Source of the DNA: Chlorops oryzae
Taxonomy: Eukaryota > Arthropoda > Insecta > Diptera > Chloropidae
NCBI GenBank assembly: GCA_020466095.1
Contig: JAIPUU010000373.1
Span: 1-64,000 of the forward strand
Direction of reading: 5' to 3'
DNA length: 64,000 nt
Positions 45,836-58,495 of this stretch are shown piece after piece; the stretch's first letter is position 1; every line of letters begins with the position of its first letter. The position numbers and the translations under genes are program-made. The notes beneath the pieces were generated by a model. The model was not told the origin of the DNA and made no database searches. It saw only the letters and a program-made list of their open reading frames with translations.

Positions 45836-47174
45836 ATTTTTTTTTTAAGGGAATCGGGGACATAAAGTCCAAAATGTGTTCGGTTTGTAAAAGAATGACC
45901 CATATGTATTTTCGAAGAAGCAAAACTTGTTCGTACATTTTCGGTATTTCTGTGTTGTTCTTTTCAATGTTTGATTCTAAATCGGGTTCGCTATTTGAAT
46001 TTATAGCTGTTGAAATGAATCTATTTCACATAAACACATTTCTATTGGTATTTCAATTAAAATCCAATTAAAAAGGTTATTTTAAAATATTAACCTTTCA
46101 ATTTTCACACAAATTAATTTGTGTCGGCGTTCGTCACTGTTCAAAAAACTTTTGACAGCTTTGTTTCCCAGCGTTTCCACTTTCCTCTTATTGTTTCTGC
46201 AAAAATTTCGAAATCTTTTCCTTTCTTTTTATTACTTACAGAAGCAAATTGATGCAAGGTCCAAAAAACTTTCAGGGCCCTTACTCTGTAGTTCAACTCG
46301 AAAAAAGATTTGATCGGATTCGAACGTTTCATACTATCTTGTTTGAGTGTCGGATGTGCGGTATACTTTATTGATATTCGTTCGTCTCGGATTTCGTGTT
46401 CGAGTAGAATGGCTCTCCGAATCAAACTACAGAGTATTATATGCGATATTTTATTTCAAAAGTAAAGAAAAAACTGTCAAAAAAATTAAGTAAAAAATAA
46501 TAGTATGGAAAAGGCTGAGAAAAAAGGCTGAGCCTAAAAAGTATTTTTTTTTTAAATTAAAATCTGAAAGAAATAGATTAAGGTTAGTTTTAGCCTCATA
46601 AAGGCTAAAATAATGCCACTGCAGCGCAAGCGAAAAAGCATATTTCATGGTGAGCTATACAAGCTTCATTCGCTCATACTTTTGAAATTCAATTCGAATT
46701 TCAAGTTTGAAAATTTTGAATTAACAGTGAAATAGGATGATTGTGCACTCTTTTTTCATCATAATGTTATAAAGTGATATAAATTATGGGCCCAACTTTA
46801 CAACGTTGGATGAAAAGTACTTTAAAACTTTTCAAACGAATAAGACCTCGATGAAACCGTTTTGATTTTATATGGACGTTTTCATCACGGAAACAGCATT
46901 GCCGTTTTGGATACAATTCTATTAAATTGTATACCTTCAAAATGAAATGATACAATTATACGCCGCATCTCAAATGTATAAATTTTTATGAGACATCCAA
47001 ACATCAATTCAATAAAATCTATGTATTTAGAAATTTTATCTTTGAATGAAATAAAAATATGTATATAAAATTAAGTGGCATTGAATACGCGTATAATTTA
47101 TACAATGGATTAAATTTATAGCTAAATAGATCTACCACATTACCAGTAGTATGCTTGCACACAGATCGATAGCT
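45836..47174. other. Intergenic
   Basis: AT-rich. Frames at 45874-46071, 46119-46313 and 46141-46425 overlap on opposite strands and have no recognisable domain. Confidence 0.4.
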
Positions 47175-47938
47175 GCCAGCCGGAAATTTCACTACTTCTG
47201 CAGTACTTCCGAAGTGGTGAAAATTTATACTGCGACTACTCGCATTACTAACCCTTACTTCTAATGAATTTTGTTTGGAGATGGCCGCTATTTTCAGTAC
47301 TTCAAAATTCATCTGTTATTCATTAGGTAAAGGAGTGTATGCACCTAAATCGCATGAAAACTTCATTTGGGCAAAAAGTACATGCTGGCTGGCTAAAATG
47401 GATCAAACGCGCATGATTGTTTCATTTTAAAATTGAGTATATGCTGCTAAAATGAATGGAAATATCATTCTGAACAAATATTATGGTGCCAACGGGAATT
47501 ACATTTGAAAAAATAGTATACGCTGCGGAGAGGAGAAGAAAAAAATATTTTAAAGAAATTGGCGGATATGGCCATATTTCGTCACTTCGTGATTGTGACA
47601 CACTATCGCCGTTGTAAAGACTTAAGAGTTTAAATTCTCAAAACATCTTAAGTACAAAAAAGTTATAAGGCTTTTGAGAATTGAAGCACACAGATTGAAA
47701 ACATCTTGTCATGAAAATTTCATAGGATCTTCATTCAAAATAGGAGTATACAACCATCTTTCAAGTGAAAATTTCATTTGAAGAAGAGTCTGTTGCAACG
47801 CGCTTTTGGTTCTGTGATATTTTCACTAGAAGATCACTCGAAAAAGCACCAATTGCCCTCTTTACATATGAGTGCTTCACTTCTTCTGCAGTAATGATTT
47901 TTTCATGCATGCGATAATGTCCGGCTGGGTTACTAAAA
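47175..47938. mobile_element. Probable TIR element with CAGCCGGA ends
   Basis: GCCAGCCGGAAATTTCACTA at the left and CGATAATGTCCGGCTGGGTT at the right. The left 140 bp recur at 54610-54720 (CTTCCGAAGTGGTGAAAA, ACTACTCGCATTACTAACCC). Boundaries uncertain. Confidence 0.4.
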
Positions 47939-48117
47939 TCGATACCATGCAGGTAGAGTTTGGTCAATTGGGCCCTAGCGAGTATATCTCGAGTATAGGA
48001 AACCGAACTAGTACGCGAGTAGAAACACGGACAGTAGAATCTAACTAGTGGCATAGTCAACGAGGCTTCTACAGTTCAATTTTGCTCACACATTAATCTA
48101 GTACGTTTGCTGCGCGT

Positions 48118-48205
48118 GAGTCAGATAGGTCCGTGGCGTAGTGAAATCGTGTTCGCTTGGCAATCTGAAGGGTTGGAGTTCGATTCCTGGCAAAGGCGAA
48201 ACAAT
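48118..48205 (+). repeat. tRNA-derived SINE head
   Basis: CCGTGGCGTAGTGAAATCGT carries an A-box-like word and GGAGTTCGATTCCTGGC a B box at 48175-48191. The spacing suits a pol III promoter, but no cloverleaf closes, so this is a SINE and not a tRNA gene. Confidence 0.55.
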
Positions 48206-48256
48206 TTGGAAGAATGGAAATATTCGAAAAACTCAAAAAAGTTGATTGAACAACAA

Positions 48257-48675
48257 GTCTTCCCAACAAGCAAAGTAAGGAAATATGACCAGCGCTAGGT
48301 CCATTCGACCTATTTTGGTTATGTTTTACCTATTTTTGACCAAATTTCTGCCTTAAAAATACCCTAACTTAAAAGTAATTTTTACAAGGTCGAAATTACC
48401 TAAATTCAACGTATGTCACGGCTTAAAAGTCAATGTGACTTTAAAGAATATTTTAGGTCGAAAATAGGTAAAACAGTCCTTCTTAAATGTCCTAATAGTG
48501 CCATAACTTTGAATTCCAAATTAGGTAAGTTTTTTAAGGCATATGGACTAAGTTTTGGACTTAATTTCGACTATCAGGTCCGTTCGACTTTTAGGGCGAT
48601 ATTAGGTCAAAAAAATTACTTGCTTTCTTGCCTTTCTGCCCTATCCCAGTGGGAAATTTCGCCCTTGGGGAATAA
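48257..48675. mobile_element. Short relative of the AGGTCGAAA-word element
   Basis: Starts CCCAACAAGCAAAGTAAGG and ends near CGCCCTTGGGG; the body repeats GACCTATTTT, AGGTCGAAA and GACTTTAAAG words as in 37752-38868. Confidence 0.55.
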
Positions 48676-49199
48676 GAAAAAGAATGCATTAACTCATTAC
48701 AGAACACATTGCTTTCATCCACATTGATGTCCTACGATTTTCGCTCATTCCCACTCACGAAGGAAAGACATTCCTCTGTAATTAGAACAATAATGTGTTG
48801 GCTGAACTCACCTCACGACGATTCTTTGTATTACCAAGTAATGAAAATTATAATCAATTGCTAACCATGGAAATAAATAACACACATTTTTGGAATTTAT
48901 GTTTGTTTATTTATTATTGTCTTTTTTAACTTTAAAATTAAAAATATCAAACCAAAAGGTTCGCGAAGCTCGACAAATTCATTCCGGGCTGTTATGGAAA
49001 CTGACACAGAATTGAATCGGAATCAGAATTGAAATCAATATCTGCTTCAAATGGTGTTATGAAATAGACACAGTTTTGCTTTTTTCAAAGATAGCAAAAT
49101 CGATTTTCGAAGACGGGAAAACCTGACACTTGAAAAATGCTATAAAGAAAAAAAAAAAACAAAAACTACAATATGTGTCAAAAACAAGGTCAATGTTGG
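48676..49199. other. Intergenic
   Basis: No gene recognised. Confidence 0.35.
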
Positions 49200-49290
49200 C
49201 GGCCCCCGTGGCTTAGTTTGCTGAGATGTCAAATTTCAATGCGAGAAGCGCTGGGTTCAACTCCCAATTGTTTTTTTTTTTTTTTTTGAT
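49200..49290 (+). repeat. tRNA-derived SINE with T-rich tail
   Basis: CCCGTGGCTTAGTTTGCTGA (A-box region) and CGCTGGGTTCAACTCCCAAT (B box), followed by an 18-T run at 49270-49288. Confidence 0.6.
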
Positions 49291-50037
49291 TTTTGATTTC
49301 CCATTTCCGTGGTATCACAACCAACCGATAAGCGTCCTAAGTGCGTCACCTTTATTGGTGGCAGCCAAACTGTGGCGAAGCTTGCAAAAAGAAATGAGCT
49401 AGAGAATCGGGTGGATGATTACATCTTTTGTGGGTGGGTCTGCAGAATTCAACGACACCACGAGTTGCTGCCATAACAAGTCCACAAGCGGTTTGTCCCG
49501 CTAAGTAAGCCCCTTGGCCATGCCCGGGTGGTTGTCCATTACCTCAAATAGTATAGAAGTCTGAGTCGCATATTTATGCGTTCCCTTTAGTCAAAAACAT
49601 TAAATACCCAAACAATTAAGAAAATATATTCAAATAAAGTATTTTATTTTATTTCAACTAAAAAAACCAGCCGGGAAAAAGTCCTCACACAATCTGCCGA
49701 CCAATTCTGTCAACTAAAAGCTGCTCGGTTTAAATCAGACAATAAAATCAATAAATCTGTTTCTGTAACACCTAAAAACAATGCAAACCTGATTTCGAAA
49801 ATGAAAACAGTTTCAAAGCTGAAAGTATGATTCTATAACCCCAAAACGAAAAATGTGTTGATTTCAAATCTGATTCTGACAGTTGTCGGTTTCCATAACA
49901 GCCCCGATTATTTTCGTCCGTTGGGCCATCAAAAGAACATTCCGCTTCATCATTCGAAGTTCTCATGTGCTCCGTCCCCGCAAGTAAACGTTTTCTTTCT
50001 TCTTTAAAAGCCGACGATAGCGGCGTTTGCTATACAT
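49291..50037. other. Intergenic, probable SINE body then unknown
   Basis: GTGGTATCACAACCAACCGA and CCCCTTGGCCATGCCCGGGT (49310-49560) may be the body of the 49200 SINE. Nothing coding recognised. Confidence 0.35.
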
Positions 50038-50046
50038 AATGTGACC

Positions 50047-50788
50047 CATGATACAAGAAAACAAGATAGCGCCACTTGAGAGAGGAAACGTCACAAACTC
50101 AAAATCGCGATTCGTTGTTGTTGTTTCCCATGTTAAACCGGCTTTTTACTTTTCGATGCGAATTTTGCTTTTATTTTAGAAACTAGATATAAAATTTTTA
50201 TATAAATCGATAAAGAAATTTTTGAAGAAAAATAGAAAATTATATTTCAGGTAAAATAAGAACTTTTTCATTTATGATTTCGCATTCAAAGTCTTGCATG
50301 CTTGAAACTCGCCACGCAGTTGTGTTTACAATCGATTCGCTTCTCAGTTCACATTCTCACTTCAATGCGATCACTTCGCCTTCGGACTGTCGCAATTTTT
50401 TCGAGCTGCTTCCATTGAGAAAGCTCTTTTTTGAACGAAGAAAGACCTTTTTGTGTTGAAAGCTATGATTTTAGTTTTCGTATGTTTGGTTATACAGTAC
50501 TCCCGGTATATATGCATGCAAAACGTGAATTCACGTTTTTTCAGTAGAATTGTACTGAAATTATTTTGATTGCAGTGAATTATTTTCTAGTTTTTTTGTT
50601 CAAAGTGTAAATTTTTCAAAAATTCCGGAGATTAATTGGAATCTTAAAAATGGCATTTTTATACCTTTTCCGAAGGAAAGGGTATATTAAGTTTGGCACG
50701 GTGTATGTAACATACCAAAGGAGTCGCGGTAGATATAGACATATATATATATTCTTGATCAGGGTGACAAGAGGAATCGATCTAGCCA

Positions 50789-50860
<72 letters not shown>

Positions 50861-52560
50861 GGGTCACACTTTAGTTTTTCGTAATTTACTCCTAAGCCAT
50901 GAAAGATATCATATTGAAATTTGGCATGGACTTCAACCAGGTAAATGTCCGAAAAACTGCATACAAATTTTTTTCGTAGTCCCTTCTTGGGTCGTGGGAA
51001 GTGGTTCAGAAGTTTCAAAAATCACTATTTTTAACGTTTTTCCTGGATAACTTTTTTACTATACATCCCAGCTTATTGAAATTTGGTGTGTGTATAGCTA
51101 CTATGTAGACTTAAGCTTTCGCTGAAAAAAAATTGCGACATCGCTATAACTATGGTCATCATCCTACACAATAGAAAAAAACACTCTTTCTCTTATTCTC
51201 ATATCTGAATACAAAAATTATTTTTTTGCTTCTTCTGATTGTGTATTTTGCCGCCAAATAAAGTCGTCCATTATGGATAAATTTTGACCATGACCACATT
51301 TCGCGAAATTCGCAAAAATTGATTTTCACTATTTTGAATTGAGTATTTCGCAGCTAAACAAAATGTCCTCTAAGGGTTAAAATTTGATCAAGACCACCAT
51401 CCGCGAAATTCGCGAAAATTTGATTTTCACTATTTTGAAGTGAGTATTTCGCAGCTAAACTAAATTTCCTCTAAGGGTTAAAATTTGATCAAGACCACCA
51501 TCCGCGAAATTCGCGAAAAATTGATTTTCACTATTTTTAATTGAGTATTTCGCAGTTAAACAAAATGTCCTCTAAGGGTTAAAATTTTATCAAGACCACC
51601 ATCCGCGAAATTCGCGAAAACCTGATTTTCACTATTTTTAATTGAGTATTTCGCAGCTAAACAAAATGTCCTCTAAGGGTTAAAATTTGATCAAGACCAC
51701 CATCCGCGAAATTCGCGAAAATTTGATTTTCACTATTTTGAATTGAGTATTTCGCAGTTAAACAAAATGTCCTCTAAGGGTTAAAATTTGATCAAGACCA
51801 CCATCCGCGAAATTCGCGAAAACTTGATTTTCACTATTTTGAATTGAGTATTTCACAGCTAAACAAAATGTCCTCTAAGGGTTAAAATTTGATCAAGACC
51901 ACCATCCGCGAAATTCGCGAAACTTTGATTTTCACTATTTTGAATTGAGTATTTCGCAGCTAGACATATTGTCCTCTAACGGTTAAAATTTGACCATGAC
52001 CACCATTCGCGAAATTTTTTTGCTTAATAATAATCTCGAGTTTTAGAACCTAAATCGAAGTACAGATAAGGTATAAATAGATATCCAAGCTAGAACAACG
52101 AAAACGGCAGGAATTTTCGTTAAGGTAATGTTTTTAACATTTTTAGGCTGAGGAAAAGGTATGTGTGCAATCGGCTTTGCCGATGTAAACTTCTTTACTT
52201 GTTATATATATATTTTTTTTATTTTAAAAAAAAATTGTGTTCTTGTTATAAAAAAGTTGTTGTTTACGTCTTTGTTGTGATACCATGAGGGTTGTATTCA
52301 TTTTAATTTGTGATACTTATTTGTTAAGGCCATGAAGGTATATTTTTATTTTTGTCAATAAAATAAAGAAAAAACAATTTTGCTTTTATTTTATTTGAAA
52401 TTTTAAGTGAAGATTTTTTAGTTAGGTTTGAGGTCAAGAAGATTTTTCAAATGCTTAAAACTTCATTTTGAAGATTTTTTGGACCACAATGAAGAATTTT
52501 TCGCCTCTTGTCATGGCAACACTGTACTGAAGTGGCGCTATCTTGTTTTCCTGTATCATG
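50047..52560. mobile_element. Mutator-like element, copy 2 (9-bp duplication), carrying a DINE-1-like insert
   Basis: TIRs CATGATACAAGAAAACAAGA then TAGCGCCACTT, right end the inverse (AAGTGGCGCTATCTTG...CTGTATCATG). A perfect 9-bp duplication AATGTGACC at 50038-50046 and 52561-52569. Subterminal sequence (GTTGTTGTTTCCCATGTTAA, GGCTTTTTACTTTTCGATGC) matches the inverse of the right side of copy 1 (33172-34145). The DINE-1-like element 50660-52203 sits inside. Confidence 0.88.
50660..52203 (+). mobile_element. DINE-1-like element, best-preserved complete copy
   Basis: TATACCTTTTCCGAAGGAAA start, TTCTTGATCAGGGTGACAAG, an (GTCT)n tract at 50790-50862, the unique block, about seven 101-bp units (51290-52010), ATCGGCTTTGCCGAT hairpin and the end AACTTCTTTACTTGTT. 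Useful as the family reference in this window. Confidence 0.9.
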
Positions 52561-52569
52561 AATGTGACC

Positions 52570-52970
52570 ATTTATTTTTGGACAAAAAGTGGCGGGTTTT
52601 TTGAAGCTAAAAGCGGGCATGTTTTGGCGGGTTTGGCGGGCTCAGCAAATTTAGATTATAACGTAAAAAATGTTGTTCAAAATAGTACAAAACAGTTTAT
52701 TTCGTGTAACTATTTTAATATAATTTGTGAAAATGAGGTTAAAACTGGAATGATCAATAAGAAATGAATTATGTATTTATGAAATATAAGCGGAAAATTT
52801 CAGTATTCGTCAATCGTCAGAGCCAGAGCTATCTAATGCGGGATCTTTTTCTGGTTCCCCGGTATCGGAATCAATTTAAATTGGATTGGCAGCCGTATTA
52901 GATGACGATGCATCATCATCGGCTAGCAATCGCGGAATCGGTAATCGCTCATATTTCTGCACTGAAGATA
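52570..52970. other. Remnant next to hAT fragment
   Basis: GGCGGGTTTTTTGAAGC and GGCGGGTTTGGCGGGCTC repeats at 52590-52645 may be a TE end. No coding frame supported. Confidence 0.35.
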
Positions 52971-53198
52971 TTATATTTGGCGGAGGATGTCTGGACGTGA
53001 TATTAGTGTTTTATAAAAATCGATACAACTACTGTCGATATTATATTTTACGTAGAGAACAGATTCGATAGTTCGAACTTGCAGTTGAGTTTTCTCTTGT
53101 GACCAAATTTTATTCATTAGAAAAAAAATTCGTTCAACCGTCGCTGATGTTCCAGGGAGACAGAAAATATATGAAACATATAGTACTATAGATGGCAC
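52971..53198 (-). pseudogene. hAT transposase C-terminal fragment
   Basis: Reads FCLPGTSATVERIFFLMNKI then WSQEKTQLQVRTIESVLYVK, the PGTSATVER.FS.MN..W..EK..L motif of hAT transposases and domesticated relatives. No other part of the gene is visible; CGCCGAT-rich flanks lack TIRs. Confidence 0.8.
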
Positions 53199-53945
53199 TT
53201 GGCAAAAAACGTGTGTGTTGAATTGAAGTAGGTAGTTTATAATCTTGTAACATGAACTAAAATTTTTGTTAAAAATCAGTTATATATAAGTGTTAATCAA
53301 TGGTTTTTCATAAGAACTAATATTATTTTTCAGCAAAATATGTTATTTTTATAAAATCAAAAATAATTAGTTAAAATTTTGCTCATATTATTGAGGAACG
53401 ATAAAGCAGAGTACTCATGCGTCGAATATGAGCGATTCTCAAAAAGTTTTAATTCCACCACTTCTCTGGTTGATATGAAATATTCAGTGATATCATAACT
53501 AAAATTGCTCGATACATAATTAGTGGCTCAAGTACTTATTACATATCATGATGAATAGAATGCATAAACTAAATATTTTTGGATCTCTTCTGAATGAAAA
53601 GGGTACAGAATTGCATAAACTATCATAAAAAAAACTTAAAAAGTTTTACATTAAAAAGAAAACATAAAAAAATGTACACGCAAGTATGTTTAGTTACAAA
53701 ATTGAGTGAATACTCCAAAAATTATGGCATCACTAGTTCACCGCGGAATACCCGCAAATTTAAACAAACAAGGCCATAAAACCAAAACCGCAAATTTAAC
53801 AAAAACAAAGCCAAAAAAAATCGGATCGGACTAAACCCAAAAATAATTCTACCTGTTACCTGCAACAATCCAGAATAGACGAGGGCCCTACAAAAACCCA
53901 AAGCACGCAAACCACCACCACCTAAACCCACCCCTATTTAGGCTA
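53199..53945. other. Intergenic
   Basis: AT-rich, then a C/A-rich stretch (53800-53940). No gene recognised. Confidence 0.35.
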
Positions 53946-54090
53946 CCAATTTAGTATAAATAACATTAAAAGTCGTAGATGTATTTAGAATCATGTATTA
54001 GGAATCATCCTGATGAAGGCGGAAGCGAATTCGCCGAAATACGTATAGAATATACAAAATAAAGCGATTGAAATAAAAGTGAAAATTCCG
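53946..54090 (+). repeat. Probable retroelement 3' end with CTGATGA...GAAA core
   Basis: Contains CTGATGA at 54010-54016, a short stem GGCG/CGCC (54018-54021 and 54032-54035) and GAAA at 54036-54039, followed by AATAAAG. This arrangement resembles the conserved core of hammerhead ribozymes found in some retroelements; the other two stems are not clear. Confidence 0.35.
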
Positions 54091-54429
54091 AACCGTTTAT
54101 TACTTAAAAGTTTTTCAACGCAGCAGACTCGCAAATCATATCACAATTCGGTTGTTGTTGTAAGTGTCCCCTATATTACTATATGGCTGCTATTTTGAAT
54201 ACAATTTCGAATACATGGGGATTTGATATCCCAGTGGGCAGGCCCGTGCGCACAGGGGATTCGATTAGTAATGTAACATGACATACATACTTGAGTTAAA
54301 AATTTTTAAAGAATTTTTGAAAGAGCTTGCGCATGAAGATTTTGAAGGCGGGATGGAAACTTTACTTTATGACTGGAATATTCAATTTAAATTCTCCATT
54401 TTCCCACACTTTTTTTCCTGCGACAGAAA

Positions 54430-54495
54430 TCGATCTCGAGCCCTTTAGATTGCTATGCAAATACGTTGTCCACTACGCCAAAAAGAGATCCAATT
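54430..54495 (-). repeat. tRNA-derived SINE fragment
   Basis: On the minus strand: TTTTTGGCGTAGTGGACAAC, GCAATCTAAAGGGCTCGAGA, TCGATTTC. It shares GGCGTAGTG and CAATCTRAAGGG with the 48118 SINE. Confidence 0.5.
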
Positions 54496-54608
54496 CGTCA
54501 GGCTTATTTATGCTATGTTCTCACTATAGGGGTTAAGTTCTTAACCCGATACTTTAACTGAAAGCGTTCATATCAGCTTCGAGCGAGTTAGGGTTTACTA
54601 ACGTCATA

Positions 54609-54768
54609 TGACCCAGCCGGAAAGTTGACTGCTTCTGCACTACTTCCGAAGTGGTGAAAATTCATACTGCGGCTACTCGCATTACTAACCCTTACTGTTT
54701 ATGAAGTTTGTTGGGAGATGGCCACTGTTTTCATTACATGCATGCGATAATGTCCGGCTTGGGAGTTT
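54609..54768. mobile_element. MITE with ACCCAGCCGGA ends
   Basis: ACCCAGCCGGAAAGT at the left and TCCGGCTTGGGA at the right; the interior is shared with 47180-47310. Confidence 0.5.
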
Positions 54769-55279
54769 GACAACTAAGTAAAAACCGCGCAAGGTATATC
54801 ATCGAGAAATTGTAAATAAAAATGGAATTTGCTTTATTATAAATGTTTAAAGAAGCTGAAGAAGCTGAAAAAGCTGGAAGCAATAATATTAGAAGAACAT
54901 TGCAATGTCCGCAGGAACAAAAAAATATTAATGGAGTTAATAGTGAAAGCGGCATCACAAAACGTTCCACGACCTGTGATTAAAATTTACATATCCAAAT
55001 ACGTGCATCCTTCCCCACTCGATGGTATAGATTTAAAGCCGAAAAAAGGTATGGGGCCATTTTTGATTTCGATTAAAAATACCTATTTTTGTTTTTGGGG
55101 CCTTTTTCATTTTATTTTGGGGCCAAATTTAATTTTTGAGTTGGGGTAATTTTTTATAATGCAAAATTACCCCAAATTTTGGGGCCTTTTTTCATTTTCA
55201 GTTTGGGGCCATTTTGCATTGTGGCCATTTTTCAGGGAGCCCTCGAGGACTTTTCAAAATATCAACAAAACTTCAAAAT
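54769..55279. other. Intergenic with TTTTGGGGCC words
   Basis: GGGGCC-containing words repeat at 55050-55220, and GGGGTAATTTTTTATAAT is inverted just downstream. The 106-codon frame at 54829-55149 has no recognisable domain. Confidence 0.4.
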
Positions 55280-56130
55280 CCCTTTCAGGGTGTCGTAGTC
55301 GGCAAGGCTCTTATGAATTCCACGATAAAAAATGCGAGCTCGCGTATTCTAAAATCCGCGATAAAAAAGCGAGCTCGAGGCGAGCTCGTTGCAAACGGTT
55401 CGAATTCTTATCGCGTTTTGTCTTCGAATCGAATTCGAATCGAACGCAAAATACGATAAAAGCGCGAGCTCGCGAAAATTGCCTTCCGCGATTCGAGTTC
55501 AATTCGAATTCCTTAAAATATTTGTGGTTAGTGGATACGAAACTTTAATTCTCGAAGGTAGTTTTGATAATTTGTTTCCAAATCGCAAGACATTCGAGGT
55601 AAATATAGAATCAAGCTAAACTTATAAACGAAAAAAAGTCATTAATTTCAATTCGGCGAAGACGACGTAATGGGTAAGCAGGCTAGAAATATGACTAGAA
55701 ATCAAGAGGTTCGGTGTTCAAATCCCACAGCCGGTGGATTCAAAAGCGTGGTTACCAGCATTAGACCGTTTTTTTTTTTTTTTTTTTTATTTTACTGAAA
55801 ATAGTCTTATAATAAGACTGTTATTAGAATCATACATTAAATATAAAAATTAAAAATTTTTTTTTACTAATCGAATATAATCGAAAATTCGACAAAAAGG
55901 CGAATCGAATATGATTAAAAATTCGAATAAAGCGCGATAGCAAAACGATAGCAAAATACGAATCGCGCGCGATGCGTAAACGATAAAAAATGCGATAAAA
56001 ATATGAATCGCGTAAAAAGGTGACTCCCTCACGAATTCAAATTCGATTCGAGCTCGCCGCGAACACTCGCCGCGAAGAGTTTGCACGTCAAAACGAATTC
56101 GATTCGAACTCGTTGTGCTTATTGGGTAGA
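55280..56130. mobile_element. Element made of GAATTCGAGCTCG words
   Basis: Dense GAATTCGAAT, GCGAGCTCG and CGATAAAAA words on both strands at 55310-55510 and 55860-56110, ending AACTCGTTGTGCTTATTGGG, close to the terminus of the AGGTCGAAA-word element (TTGTGCTTGTTGGGG). A tRNA-like SINE lies in the middle. Confidence 0.5.
55660..55790 (+). repeat. tRNA-derived SINE with poly-T tail
   Basis: AATGGGTAAGCAGGCTAGAA (A-box side), GAGGTTCGGTGTTCAAATCC (B box), then a T run at 55769-55788. Confidence 0.55.
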
Positions 56131-57826
56131 TGATCTCAGTACTAATACCCAGCAAAAATGTGCGAAATATGGTAGAAAACACACGGCATATTTTTAAGAA
56201 CATCTATAGACAAGTATGAATAATTATGTTTATATATGTAGGCTCTTTGTGTTCTAGGTCCGAAACTATTGGAGATCAGGTTTTAATTGTCTGTGTAAAG
56301 AATTAGTACATTAAGGGTCGTAGTTTTCAACTCGGTTTAAAAGCTTCAAAAGTTTAAAATCTAAGGTATGTATATTCTTTTAGTCTTTATGCCAGTTTAA
56401 CTTAACTAGATAACTTCACTGTATTTGAAATTATTAAAAACTTTTATATAAAGTGAATTAAGTTTAATTTTTAATTTTTAATTAAGTTTTGAAATTAAAA
56501 GAGTTTAAACCAGTAAACTCTCCTGAAGACTACAATTTGAAAGCATAAACCTCCAAAAAGAATGAACTACGTTGAATACTATGACCCTTAAAGTTTTAAT
56601 TCAAAATCCTTTAAAAAATGTGGATAAGTTACTCAAACATCGATTTGAAATTTTCACTTCCGGCTTACTGTACCTACGTAAAAAATGGAAATTTAGAATT
56701 CGACCAAACAATAAAAACTTCAACTTTTTTACTATAATAAACAACACTTTTTAGTTTTCTTTTTTTTTAACAAATTAATTGATACAGATAATAAGCATAC
56801 AAAAATTCATAATATCATTCTTGCTTAATTTTTAAAAGCTCAAACTCAGCAATAAAGCATCATAAGAAAAAAAATGGGTGTGTAGAAGTATAACTGGCCA
56901 GAGTACAAATAAAATTCACGACCTCACATCCGAAAATGCACTTGCATTTACGTAAATCTTCGTATCAATGGTATGAAATTGATGTCATTTTATACCTTGA
57001 ATTACAGTGTTTTTGTCGTCTCAAATTTTTTTTTTTTTTTTTTTTTGGCAAGGCTTGGCCGTTTTTTTATATACATATATTATATATTTTTTCTATTAAA
57101 TACACATTTAACTTCTAAAAATAAATAAGATTCAATAATGTTTTTGTAATTTTCATTCGATTTTCAGGGGTTCATAAGTGCATTAATTACTAAATTTGAA
57201 TGGGCGTGGCACAAAAATTGGGCGTGGCAGTATATCTATGTTAAGTTTTTCCAAAGGCGGGGGCACAACAGTAGCTCTGGCCCGAATTTCAACTTATTCG
57301 AGCCACCATTATAAAGGGGTTGGGGTGGTTTGCTTTTCACAATTTTTTCGAAATTTCTTAATTTTATGCAATGAAATGTCCTAGAGCAGGAATTTGATTT
57401 TTGGCTATAATCGCTATCATATGTTGCACACGTCAGTTTTTGATTGATATCAAACTTTTAAGTGGCTCGGAACAAGGAATACTAACTTTTGCCAAAAAAG
57501 GCCACCTTAGTAAATATGTTTGTATAATAAGTCTATGTAATATGTTTGGTCTCATACTAGTTACGATTTGGACATTTTATATTTTTGGTGTTTAAATGCT
57601 ACAAGCAATAAATTATAAACAATACTTTGTACATTTTTCGGTTTTTTTTTTTTCGAATTCAAATCGAAATGCCAATGGAAATTTCCATATTCTATTTAAA
57701 GCTTTTCATTTTTTCAACAGATACCTCTAATTAACAATTTAAAGCTAACATATGTATTTTATGGCAAATAGCCTTGTTAAAGCAAATGCAAAGTTCTTGT
57801 GACATGTATGGGAGAAAGTATGAAGA

Positions 57827-57862
<36 letters not shown>

Positions 57863-58370
57863 TTTTCAATTTCAATTTCGGACTATTCCGCTGGCGGTTA
57901 TGAACAATATGCCCATATGCCCAGTAAAAACGGATAAATATCACTCAGAAATAACAAAAACAATCACTCCGTGGGTGTCAATGATAAGAAATTAGAATAG
58001 TGTTATTTTAAAAAGTAAGAATCCTCGTAAAGTCCAGGATTTGTGTTGGTGGCTTTCATTTTTGTTTTTCCAGTCAAACATAATAGTGAAAGGGTTTTTT
58101 TCGTTAGAAAATAACGGTTAAATTTAAAACGAAAGCCTTATTCTTGTTCCATCGTTTTACGGGTATGACACTTTATGTTCAATTGTGGGCAATATGTTCA
58201 ATTGAACAGTGTTAAGATATTAGAAAATGTGAACCATGTGCTTTAGCTTGATAATAAATATCAGTAGTTATTTGCTTTACTTAAAGCATAAATTTTGCCA
58301 TATTTTTGGCACATATGCACATTCATGTATATGCTAAAAATTGAATTTAATGGCCTCAAAGAAGTTTGTT
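56131..58370. other. Intergenic, 3' of Dgk
   Basis: AT-rich. A T run lies at 57028-57046, an (AT)n tract at 57831-57856, and a GGGCGTGGCA-containing fragment at 57198-57240 typical of the second DINE-type family. No gene recognised. Confidence 0.45.
57195..57320 (+). mobile_element. Fragment of the GGGCGTGGCA-type DINE element
   Basis: Two copies of GGGCGTGGCA 28 bp apart, as in 63025-63330; too short to assign ends. Confidence 0.4.
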
Positions 58371-58495
58371 TAACCTAATTGTTGTTCGTGCCGTTGCTGC
58401 TTCTGTTGCTGCTCCTGCTGTACTTTCTGTTGCTTTTGATAAGTTTCATATCTTTCCAGATGTAGAACTGTAGAAGCGAAATGCCTTTTTCTAAA

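Noticed and set aside
52971..53198. Domesticated ZBED-like host gene
   Set aside because: Only about 50 residues of the hAT dimerisation motif are visible, without BED finger or catalytic part, so a dead fragment is simpler.
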